50,460 bases of DNA. Source: Chryseobacterium sp. BGARF1. GTDB lineage: Bacteria; Bacteroidota; Bacteroidia; Flavobacteriales; Weeksellaceae. The notes below the pieces were generated by a model, which ran no database searches, was not told the DNA's origin, and saw nothing but the letters and a program-made list of their open reading frames with translations. Each line of letters begins with the position of its first letter. Position 1 is the stretch's first letter. The position numbers were made by a program, and so were the translations under genes. Of the stretch, positions 27,001 through 33,589 are shown one piece after another. The stretch covers positions 1 through 50,460 of the forward strand of contig NZ_LELA01000004.1 in assembly GCF_001677955.1 (NCBI RefSeq). The letters are read 5' to 3'.

Positions 27001-29265
27001 ACAAAAGGAGTAGGGTTATTAGCGCACGAAGTGGGTTTTGGTAAAACATTATCAGGAATTCTTTCTATGCACGAAGCAATGGAGAGGGGAAATGCGAAAA
27101 GACCAATCATCGTAGTTCCGAATGACAGTATTTTGAAACAATGGGTGGAAACGATTTTTGAAACGATTCCCAATGGGAAAGTTAATGTTTTAGGGAATTT
27201 GGGGAAAGATTATGATCTCTCAAAATTTGACAACAAAGACGGAGAAATTACCATCGTTACTTATGAGGGCTTTAATAATATCGGGTTTTCATCAGAAATA
27301 ACCGAAGAGCTTTCTTCAAAATTCAGCTACATCTCTTCAAGCGAAATGAAAGGCGTTACCCATACGGAAAGGGACATCCAAATTGAACTTCAAAAAGAAA
27401 AGGAGATCGAGGGAAAAATGAAGCGTGGAAAAGTATATGATTGGGAAGATTTTGGATTCGACCATTTGACTTACGACGAAGTTCACAATGCCAATCACAT
27501 TGTAGGAAAAGTAAAAATTGAAGACCGAAGATTTGCTTCCGATTTTAGAAGTCAAAACCAACAGACTTCCAAACTGGGAATCAATACCTGGATGGCTGCG
27601 CAATATATTCAAGACAAAAATGATGGCAGAAATGTAACACTACTTTCCGCAACGCCTTTTACGAATAAACCTTTGGAATATTATTCCATTCTTTCTTTAA
27701 TAGCAAATAAACGTTTGGAAGAATCGGGATATTTCAATGTCAATACTTTCTTCGAGACCTTTATGGAAGCGGATAATGACATGGAGATTGACGCAAAAGG
27801 TGATGTGAAGTTTAAAGCCAATGTTCGGAGATTTAAAAACAATTCGCTGTTTCAACAATTACTTTCGGAATTCATTGATATAAAAGGAGAAGAAGACAAT
27901 CCTGAATTGATTCGTCCCAACAAAATCAACAAAGAGTATAAAATTGATCAGAATGATCTGACAAAAGAACAATATGACTTGCTCAATGAAAATTTCAGTG
28001 AAAGTGAAAAGGGAGCAATTCTAACGCATATTCTCAATGCCCGTTTAATTGCGATTTCGCCGTATTTATCACCATACTATGATGATGAAGAGCCTTATGT
28101 AAAAGAATTTATAGAAAATTCTCCCAAGCTGAAACAGACGATGGATTTAATTCATCAAAATAAAAAAGACATTCCGGAATCCGGACAAATCATTTATTCT
28201 GAATTGGCGGTTGCTCAATTTCCAAAACTAAAAGAATATCTCATTAAAGAAATCGGTTACAAACCCGAAGAAATCGGAATTATCGCCGGAGCGACCAATA
28301 AAAATCAAAGAATTTCTATTCAAAATGATTTTAATGAAGGAAAAATAAAAGTTGTTATCGGCAGTGAAGCCATTCAGGAAGGAATGAACCTTCAGGAAAA
28401 TACCACAGATGTGTATATGCTTACTTTACCCTACAATTTCACGTCTTTGCGACAGATCGAAGGACGAGCGTGGAGGCAAGGAAATAAAAACGAAAATATG
28501 AGAATCAATTTTATGCTGACCAATGACAGTATTGATGTTTTTATGCTTCAAAAACTGCAATCCAAACAGGCAAGATATTTAGAAGCAATGAAAAAAGGTG
28601 CGGATGTTTTGGATATTTCGGACATCAGTACACAAGAGCTTAAAACATCCATCATTACCAATCCCGAAACCCGAGCCAACATTGAAATCGAATTAATGAA
28701 AAAAAGGATTGAAAGTGAGAAAAACAAGCATCTCGCAGATAGTGCTTTTGTTCTGAGGAAATATGAAGATTTCTTAAAAGTGAAAGAATTAATAGCTAAA
28801 GCTGAACATTCCTACAATAGGATCGAAGGATATTCAAAAAATGAAGATGTAAATTCTGACTACTGGAGAACACAGTTACCTTCTTATCAAAGGACAATTG
28901 ATTTACATAAAGCTCAAGTTCAAGAAGTGATTGAAAATCTTGCTGCAAAAGGGGTTAATGTTGCAGAAATTGAGAAGCAAACTAAAGCTACTGAAGAGAA
29001 GATTTCTGAATTGGATAAAAAGTTGGAAGAACTACCCGAAACGAAAGAGAATCTAATAGCAAAATATAAAATTGAAAAACAGAATAATTCCAACAACTCG
29101 AAGACTGACTTCAAATCAGAACGAGCAGCCGAAAACAAAATGATTTTCAAATTAGATAATGAAGCTTCAATTACATCTTCAAAACCTGAGAATTTATTGA
29201 ATTATTTAAATATAATGAGAGAAGGCGAAAATTATCAAAATTCATATTTAGGTAAAAGGCGATAA
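24088..29265 (+). CDS. Giant Toprim-like / N6-adenine methylase / SNF2-type helicase fusion
   Basis: The product has 1725 residues, starting at GTG 24088. Order of parts: a Toprim-like segment (1-125; candidate metal motif FTGDRTG at 78-84); a Ser/Gly/Asn-rich linker (about 140-265); a class I methyltransferase with motif I VLEPSVGTGNF (357-367) and motif IV NPPYG (431-435), i.e. an N6-adenine type; a middle region; and a superfamily 2 helicase with HEVGFGKT (980-987), DEVH (1130-1133), LLSATPF (1185-1191) and QIEGRAWRQG (1456-1465). The last 150 residues are coiled coil and end LGKRR. The design resembles phage P1 DarB and conjugative-element methylase-helicases thought to counter restriction. 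It may modify the element's DNA during or after transfer. Confidence 0.9.
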   Translation: MKDEDFFNEINDDISVVEGNKKELIVFTNSKDMLSFLELLQLNKQVNNRTLITLNSGSNSKKFLNRYQNYDGKMFLCFTGDRTGNAITRKILTEFNGKNIKDVRPLYEISENGNQHLTEYLENKLKLQDKNTNLVEPKISENESNAIEYGRTSDSQQVGNETPEHNTGKLSPKIQSEQNGSYGSGQAVGSNNAGNGLAGTERSNLGNRDRGRGSYDDSQQNNVGETQGRSVGGIVSGRTVSDRRRPNGGLSEVSENSTNNVELDTIISKYKGQKLNNDQVAEVVSATCFVSDNHKIFLKKNLNITYDLIEICNQFQSGGTAKEGRGILDEYYTQDKIVDTVHNLIKDHFKTQKEISVLEPSVGTGNFNYAIQELSVNSKITGFEINETTAKIAKILHPEADINLRSFETEFIDEKGNKKDFSQQYDLVIGNPPYGEHRGLYKGLGEEPKIAKYEDYFVKRSLDSLKPNGVLAMVLPSSWLNRQSNLKNANILEGFRLPNGAFAGTQIGTDIIILRKNTQNISTDISNYFDNNPARILGETREKTNRFGRLEKYIHGNLDEALFKIEQFKNRKETQRIGNLFEDLFLEEDHTVPVLKEGIAEIKDSARIENHNKNEVSVTETQEKIELVLFKLNNIKFKSPTITTEIGKYEKLQKKLITKSEAFSEEKLKELIEKSDRIISIHNTRAGNEYQLQTKPEIKKGVLKYQFSKQDEIVNTSLQNSSDITKEQIEAFRDTSYNGTLNNRGKHYQFANFIDGNWVHDFYYTEGNIYSKLEQLERDFSDKNAVGGTENQYEKQKSLLENVLPKAKSLDEIYISPNHEFVHKFELGQIEKDQYNHVTKRTESVIVNYNLAERFKDFVGTLSSEAFAGSSAWEVRSFVDNETVTGSDKERNTLVRERRKAAANDLFYKFVREELSDDIRNRFVKDFNRNYNNIHVPDYSKFPLFSRIYLHFKGHELRLTEVQKAGIGRQTTKGVGLLAHEVGFGKTLSGILSMHEAMERGNAKRPIIVVPNDSILKQWVETIFETIPNGKVNVLGNLGKDYDLSKFDNKDGEITIVTYEGFNNIGFSSEITEELSSKFSYISSSEMKGVTHTERDIQIELQKEKEIEGKMKRGKVYDWEDFGFDHLTYDEVHNANHIVGKVKIEDRRFASDFRSQNQQTSKLGINTWMAAQYIQDKNDGRNVTLLSATPFTNKPLEYYSILSLIANKRLEESGYFNVNTFFETFMEADNDMEIDAKGDVKFKANVRRFKNNSLFQQLLSEFIDIKGEEDNPELIRPNKINKEYKIDQNDLTKEQYDLLNENFSESEKGAILTHILNARLIAISPYLSPYYDDEEPYVKEFIENSPKLKQTMDLIHQNKKDIPESGQIIYSELAVAQFPKLKEYLIKEIGYKPEEIGIIAGATNKNQRISIQNDFNEGKIKVVIGSEAIQEGMNLQENTTDVYMLTLPYNFTSLRQIEGRAWRQGNKNENMRINFMLTNDSIDVFMLQKLQSKQARYLEAMKKGADVLDISDISTQELKTSIITNPETRANIEIELMKKRIESEKNKHLADSAFVLRKYEDFLKVKELIAKAEHSYNRIEGYSKNEDVNSDYWRTQLPSYQRTIDLHKAQVQEVIENLAAKGVNVAEIEKQTKATEEKISELDKKLEELPETKENLIAKYKIEKQNNSNNSKTDFKSERAAENKMIFKLDNEASITSSKPENLLNYLNIMREGENYQNSYLGKRR

Positions 29266-29267
29266 AA

Positions 29268-29330
29268 GTTAACTAAGTTTTTAGTAATTTTTGAGTTGTC
29301 CTGTTGTTAGTTAACATAGTTAGGGCTAAC
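29268..29330. repeat. GTTAAC-type inverted repeat cluster
   Basis: GTTAACTAA at 29268-29276 is the exact complement of TTAGTTAAC at 29307-29315, and the palindrome GTTAG-GG-CTAAC follows at 29319-29330. All begin right after the methylase-helicase stop codon. Possible regulator or recombinase binding sites. Confidence 0.5.
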
Positions 29331-29401
29331 CAAAAATGATTACTTGCCGAGCAGATTTTACTTGCAAAGACTTCTATGATGAGGTTCATGCTGTCCACTA
29401 C

Positions 29402-29437
29402 AAAAGATTAGAAAACACGATGTTTTCTAATCTTTTT
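29402..29437 (+). terminator. Rho-independent terminator of the transfer operon
   Basis: AAAAGATTAGAAAACA and its exact complement TGTTTTCTAATCTTTT form a 16-bp stem with a 3-base loop (CGA) and end in a T-run. It lies 137 bases after the methylase-helicase stop and probably ends the long transfer transcript. The A-rich left side may make it bidirectional. Confidence 0.85.
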
Positions 29438-29650
29438 GGGATAAAGATGATATATCAGCTTGTAGAAAACTTCTCCTAACCTTAGATGCAGCTATTTTAA
29501 AAATGTTTTAAAAGATTAAAATAAGTACATAGTTACAACACAATTCGTTCACTATTAGATCCAAAAATACATTTTAGCCCAAAATCAGTGTTTATCTAAT
29601 TTTAATAATCCAGATTGCTCTTGAATAGCCTCCCGCACCAAATCCATATA

Positions 29651-29692
29651 GTTTTATTCAAAAATATTATAGATTTTTATTGAATAAAACTA
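29651..29692. repeat. Perfect 12-bp inverted repeat upstream of the recombinase operon
   Basis: AGTTTTATTCAA (29651-29662) and TTGAATAAAACT (29681-29692) are exact complements separated by 18 AT-rich bases. The site is 91 bases before the small gene at 29784. Spacing of the half-sites (30 bases centre to centre, about three helical turns) suits two protein dimers or a hairpin. No T-run follows, so it is not a terminator. Confidence 0.6.
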
Positions 29693-29783
29693 CCGACAAT
29701 TCTATTTCTTAAACTAATAAATCATCAGTGATAATAGTAAGTTGAAATTGAGTTTAAAAGATTTCATGTAGTAAAGATTAACA

Positions 29784-30005
29784 ATGGCTAAAAGGGAAAT
29801 AATAAAATATCCGATTACTGAAAGCTCAAATAAATTTGAGCTGGAGTCGGTTATGAAATTTCAGGAATTGCCATTAAATGTAGCTATAAAAATGCTAAAG
29901 GATTCAGGCACTATCGTTTCTGATGACGAGGCTGCTGAAATTTTACTATTTTTTCATACAATGGTTAAAATTACCATCAAGGAGTTTTTATCACCTGAAG
30001 ATTAA
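29784..30005 (+). CDS. Small conserved-type protein next to the recombinase
   Basis: The 73-residue protein MAKREIIKYPITES.. is hydrophilic, likely helical, and lacks a signal peptide or metal-binding motif. The segment LPLNVAIKMLKDSGTIVSDDEAAEILLFFHTM has the feel of a small helical regulator or binding protein. Small genes of this size often precede large serine recombinases in Bacteroidetes elements. It could be a directionality factor or regulator, but this is only inferred from position. It lies 88 bases before the recombinase on the same strand. Confidence 0.65.
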   Translation: MAKREIIKYPITESSNKFELESVMKFQELPLNVAIKMLKDSGTIVSDDEAAEILLFFHTMVKITIKEFLSPED

Positions 30006-30093
30006 TTCGTACTTTAGTGATTACAAAGTATTTAAATCTTACATTATTCTATTCTTGTAAAGATTCTCTTATCCCACTTTTAAATAAAAAATT

Positions 30094-31668
30094 ATGAAAG
30101 TTGCTGATCTATATATTCGCGTGTCAACTGACGAACAAGCAGATAAAGGGTATTCACAACGTGATCAGGAAGAGCGTTTACGCAAACATTGTTCTTCCCT
30201 GAACATAACAATTGACAAAATCATTTATGAAGATCATTCTGCCAAAACTTTTGAGAGGCCTGAATGGAAAAAATACCTGTTTAATATTAGAAAAGGAAGA
30301 GGTTCTAGACAGAACAAATTCTTATTTTTCACAAAATGGGATCGATTTAGCCGTAATACCAGTGAGGCTTATCAGATGATATCCAACCTTAATAAATTGT
30401 GTATTACGCCTCAGGCTATTGAACAACCATTAGATCTACGTGTACCCGAAAATAAACTTTTGTTAGCAATATATTTATCAACGCCTGAGGTAGAAAATGA
30501 CAGGAGGGCATTGAATGTAACGTATGGGATGAGAAGAGCAATTAAAGAGGGTAGAATGATGGGTATCGCTCCATATGGTTACATCAACAGATGTACAGAA
30601 GACGGTCGTAAATATGTAGCTGTTAAAGAGCCTGAAGCAACAAATATGATATGGGCCTTCAAGCAGGTTGCGAAAGGACATCTACCTACAGCAGTTATTC
30701 TAAAAGAAATGAACAGGAGAGAAGGCAGAAAGCTGACGAAAAATTCATTTATGGATGGGTTGAGAAATATAGCCTACTGCGGAAAATTATTTCTAAAGGC
30801 GTACAACGACGAGGAGGAAAAAATTGTTGAAGGAAAACATGAGGCACTGATCTCTGAAGAACTTTTCATGAAAGTTCAAAGGGTTCTCCATCGTAAAAGC
30901 AATAAAGATGATTTTTTACCGGCAGGAAGAATAATAAATGAAGAACGGTATCCTTTAAGAGGATTATTACTTTGTCCAAAATGCAATAAAACTCTTACAG
31001 CCAGTAGTGCTAAGGGCAGAAGCAAGCATTACTACTATTACCATTGCACAACCTCATGTGGTTTCAGGCATAATTCTGAAATAGTTAATGATCTTTTTGT
31101 CGAAGAACTATCAAAATTTAGATTCAGCATCGGTGCTGAGAAAATATTGAAAACAATTTTAGAACAGAACTTTTCAATAGTTTCAAATGGTCTAAATGAT
31201 GAAAGAAAGGTTTTGCAGAATAAACTTAATGCTATCGAAGGAAGAATTGACAAAGCGAGAGATATGTATCTTGAAGATAAATTGGATGAAGAAGATTTTA
31301 AAAGGATTAAAATGAAGTATAAAGTGGAAATTGAAGAAATTAACTTTAAATTAAATTCATTAAAAAATTCTGGTCATACAGATGATATTGAAAAGAAGAT
31401 GAGTCAAGCATTAAATGCCATTGTAAACATCTCTGAAAGATATAATAACGCAAGTACAATTGACAAACGCGCAATTGTTGGTTTGATATATCCTGAAAAG
31501 TTAACATTCGACGGCGAGTATTTTCAAACCACAAAAATCAACAGTTTAGCTGGTAATATTGCCTTGATTAACAAGGAGTTAGGAAATAAAAAAAACCGAC
31601 AAAGAAGTGAAAAAACTTCAAATGTCGGTCTTGTGACCTCGACAGGATTCAAACCTGTAACCTTCTGA
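30094..31668 (+). CDS. Large serine recombinase (integrase of the ICE)
   Basis: The 524-residue protein is a large serine integrase. The catalytic serine is S11 in LYIRVSTDEQ, with the YSQRDQEE segment after it and a resolvase domain to about residue 150. A recombinase domain (160-270), a zinc ribbon starting at C294/C297 (CPKC..) and completed by HCTTSCGF, and a coiled coil (375-440) follow. It should catalyse integration and excision by cutting short att cores. Its last 11-12 codons and the TGA stop lie inside the tRNA-Arg gene on the other strand, and the preceding codons overlap the tRNA terminator. The C-terminus GLVTSTGFKPVTF is therefore written by tRNA antisense sequence, so the native circular-form C-terminus may differ. 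Confidence 0.93.
   Translation: MKVADLYIRVSTDEQADKGYSQRDQEERLRKHCSSLNITIDKIIYEDHSAKTFERPEWKKYLFNIRKGRGSRQNKFLFFTKWDRFSRNTSEAYQMISNLNKLCITPQAIEQPLDLRVPENKLLLAIYLSTPEVENDRRALNVTYGMRRAIKEGRMMGIAPYGYINRCTEDGRKYVAVKEPEATNMIWAFKQVAKGHLPTAVILKEMNRREGRKLTKNSFMDGLRNIAYCGKLFLKAYNDEEEKIVEGKHEALISEELFMKVQRVLHRKSNKDDFLPAGRIINEERYPLRGLLLCPKCNKTLTASSAKGRSKHYYYYHCTTSCGFRHNSEIVNDLFVEELSKFRFSIGAEKILKTILEQNFSIVSNGLNDERKVLQNKLNAIEGRIDKARDMYLEDKLDEEDFKRIKMKYKVEIEEINFKLNSLKNSGHTDDIEKKMSQALNAIVNISERYNNASTIDKRAIVGLIYPEKLTFDGEYFQTTKINSLAGNIALINKELGNKKNRQRSEKTSNVGLVTSTGFKPVTF
31588..31629 (-). terminator. Rho-independent terminator of tRNA-Arg, inside the recombinase gene
   Basis: Read on the minus strand, ACCGACA (31629-31623) pairs with TGTCGGT (31601-31595), with an inner GAAGT/ACTTC-type stem and then eight T (31595-31588). 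It starts 4 bases after the tRNA 3' end. The same bases encode recombinase residues near KKNRQRSEKTSNVG on the plus strand, which has no T-run and so should not terminate. Confidence 0.8.
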
Positions 31669-31707
31669 GCCGTAATCAGATGCGCTATTCAGTTGCGCCA
31701 CGAGGCC
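31634..31707 (-). tRNA. tRNA-Arg (anticodon ACG)
   Basis: The minus strand folds as a complete 74-base tRNA. The acceptor stem is GGCCTCG with CGAGGTC (one G-T pair), the D-stem GCGC/GCGC, the anticodon stem TCTGA/TCAGA with loop TTACGGC and anticodon ACG, and the T-stem ACAGG/CCTGT with loop TTTGAAT. The discriminator base is A and no CCA is encoded. A34 is expected to be edited to inosine, reading CGN codons. It is the likely attachment site of the element, because the recombinase gene runs into its 3' half. Confidence 0.95.
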
Positions 31708-31734
31708 GTTGTTTCCTTATTGTTTAAAGGTTTG

Positions 31735-31742
31735 CAAATATA
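31735..31742 (-). promoter_or_regulatory. -7 promoter box of tRNA-Arg
   Basis: On the minus strand TATATTTG matches TAnnTTTG exactly and lies 27 bases before the tRNA 5' end. A -33 element is not obvious; it would fall near the start of the divergent lipoprotein gene at 31767. Confidence 0.55.
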
Positions 31743-31766
31743 ATACTTTTTTAGTTTCTTTGAAAG

Positions 31767-32813
31767 ATGAAAGCAAATTTTTTACTGATAATCGCATTTT
31801 TATTTCTAACCAACTGTAAAAGAGAACCAAAAGTTTCATCTTCAGATTGGCAAATTATCTCCGAAAGACTACAATTTAAGGATGCTGCTGGAAAATTAGA
31901 GGTAAAATCGGGTAATTTTAACTATAGTTTTGAAAAAAGTAAAGTTCCTTTCCGTAAAATTATACTTTTAAATGCAAGTTTAATGGGGTTTGTATCTGAA
32001 CTTAAAGCTGAAAATTTAGTGATTGGAATTGCAAGCCCGGAATATATTTACTCAGAAAAAATCGATAACTTATTAAAATCGGGAAAAATTCAAAACGTCG
32101 GCAACGAACAGAAGTATGATGTTGAGAAAATAATTTCTATGAAACCCGATGCTATTTTTACCAACTACATTGCAAGTTTTGATAATACCTATCAGCTTTT
32201 GAAAAATAATAATATTCAGGTAATCTTTTTAGATGAGTATATGGAGCAAAGCCCGATGGTAAAGACTTCTTATATTAGATTATTCGGAAAGCTTTTAGGA
32301 AAAGAAAAAGAGGCTGAAGAGAAATTTAATCAAATTCAGAAAGATTATAATGATTTAAAAACATTAGCTTCAAAAGCAACTTTAAAACCCAATGTCTTGG
32401 CAAACGAAATGTATGGCGATATTTGGTATATGCCGGGTGGAAAAACCTTTACGGCCAATTATGTTGCAGACGCGAATGCTCATTATATTTTAAAAGATAA
32501 TACAGAAGAAAAAGCTGTAACAATGAGCTTTGAAGAAGTTTTTGCTAAATCTAAGAATATACAGTTTTGGGTAAATGCGGGAAACCATTTATCTAAAAAA
32601 GAGATGCTCAATATCAATCCTTTTTATGGGAAACTGGAAGTGTTTAGCAAAGGGAAAATCTATGGGATTTCAGGCAAGGAAAAGCAGAAAGCTAATGATT
32701 TTTTTGAAAGTGGAGTGGTGCGCTCAGATTTGGTTCTAAAAGATTATATCAAAATATTTCATCCTGAACTTTTACCGAATTATCACCTGATTTACATGAA
32801 CGAATTGAAGTAA
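31767..32813 (+). CDS. ABC-transporter substrate-binding lipoprotein (BtuF/FecB-like)
   Basis: The 348-residue product has a lipoprotein signal (FLFLTNC, cysteine at 17, followed by KREP, a charged tag seen in surface lipoproteins). The mature part has the class III binding-protein pattern: two Rossmann-like lobes linked by a long helix, with KIILLNASLMGFVSELKAENLVIGIASPEY, the segment VGNEQKYDVEKIISMKPDAIFTNY, and LLGKEKEAEEKF at the interdomain helix. Such proteins capture cobalamin or iron-siderophore complexes for an inner-membrane ABC importer. The permease and ATPase are not in this window, so the ligand is uncertain. It is divergent from the tRNA and belongs to the host chromosome. Confidence 0.88.
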   Translation: MKANFLLIIAFLFLTNCKREPKVSSSDWQIISERLQFKDAAGKLEVKSGNFNYSFEKSKVPFRKIILLNASLMGFVSELKAENLVIGIASPEYIYSEKIDNLLKSGKIQNVGNEQKYDVEKIISMKPDAIFTNYIASFDNTYQLLKNNNIQVIFLDEYMEQSPMVKTSYIRLFGKLLGKEKEAEEKFNQIQKDYNDLKTLASKATLKPNVLANEMYGDIWYMPGGKTFTANYVADANAHYILKDNTEEKAVTMSFEEVFAKSKNIQFWVNAGNHLSKKEMLNINPFYGKLEVFSKGKIYGISGKEKQKANDFFESGVVRSDLVLKDYIKIFHPELLPNYHLIYMNELK

Positions 32814-32931
32814 GCTCTTGTAAATATTTACATTTTTAAATCGCTGAAATTCAATGTGTCAACAAACAACTAAAAACGATCAACTCCTTAACTCGCAGTA
32901 TTTTCATATTTTTACGTCAAGTTTTTAGCTT

Positions 32932-33576
32932 ATGTGGAAAAAAATAAAACAATTTATTTTTATTGTTCTGATTCTGAATGTAGTTTTCATTGTTTGGGGT
33001 AGATTTTTCAATCCCCCCATTACGATTACACAAATCGGTGGACTTTTTGAGTACGGAAAATTGCACCGTGATTATATTTCTTACGATGAAATGGGAGCTA
33101 ACGTAAAAAAAGCGGTCATTGCTTCAGAAGATCAGAAGTTTTTCAACCATAATGGATTTGATTATACAGCCATTGAAAAAGCGATGAAAAATAATGAAAA
33201 GGGTAAAAAAATAAGAGGCGGAAGTACCATTTCACAGCAAACGGCTAAAAATATTTTCCTTTGGCAAGGCAGAAGTTGGGTGAGAAAAGGGCTTGAAGCT
33301 GTTTATACATTCATTATCGAAAAGGTTTGGTCTAAAGATATTATTTTGGAAAGATACCTGAATTCTATTGAAATGGGACAGGGCGTTTTTGGAATAGAAG
33401 CTGCTGCACAGTATTATTTTGGTAAATCTTCAAAAGATCTTAATACTTCGGAAGCAGCCTGGATTGCAGCTGTTTTGCCAAACCCTAAAAAATATGATCC
33501 CAAAAATCCATCTCCTTATCTGAGAAAGAAACACAACTGGATTATGAGACAAATGAGGAATGTAAGTTTGAAATAG
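32932..33576 (+). CDS. mtgA: Monofunctional peptidoglycan transglycosylase
   Basis: The 214-residue protein has an N-terminal membrane anchor (about residues 7-24) and a GT51 glycosyltransferase domain. The catalytic glutamate is E66 in ASEDQKFFNHNGFD; the motifs RGGSTISQQTAKN and LERYLNSIEMGQGVFGIEAAAQYYFGKS follow in the correct order, and LPNPKKYDP closes the domain. No transpeptidase domain follows, so this is the MtgA type. It polymerises lipid II on the outer face of the inner membrane. It lies 13 bases before the PF10136 gene and may share its transcript. Confidence 0.93.
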   Translation: MWKKIKQFIFIVLILNVVFIVWGRFFNPPITITQIGGLFEYGKLHRDYISYDEMGANVKKAVIASEDQKFFNHNGFDYTAIEKAMKNNEKGKKIRGGSTISQQTAKNIFLWQGRSWVRKGLEAVYTFIIEKVWSKDIILERYLNSIEMGQGVFGIEAAAQYYFGKSSKDLNTSEAAWIAAVLPNPKKYDPKNPSPYLRKKHNWIMRQMRNVSLK

Positions 33577-33589
33577 TATCTTTGCACCA

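Larger units (their letters stand above)
29266..29783. other. Intergenic region with inverted repeats and terminator
   Basis: This 518-base stretch has no credible gene. It contains a 9-bp inverted repeat GTTAACTAA/TTAGTTAAC (29268-29315) next to GTTAGggCTAAC (29319-29330), the direct repeat TTACTTGC at 29340-29347 and 29358-29365, a strong terminator at 29402-29437 and a perfect 12-bp inverted repeat at 29651-29692. This density of symmetric sites before a recombinase gene suggests operators or recombination-related binding sites. Confidence 0.7.
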
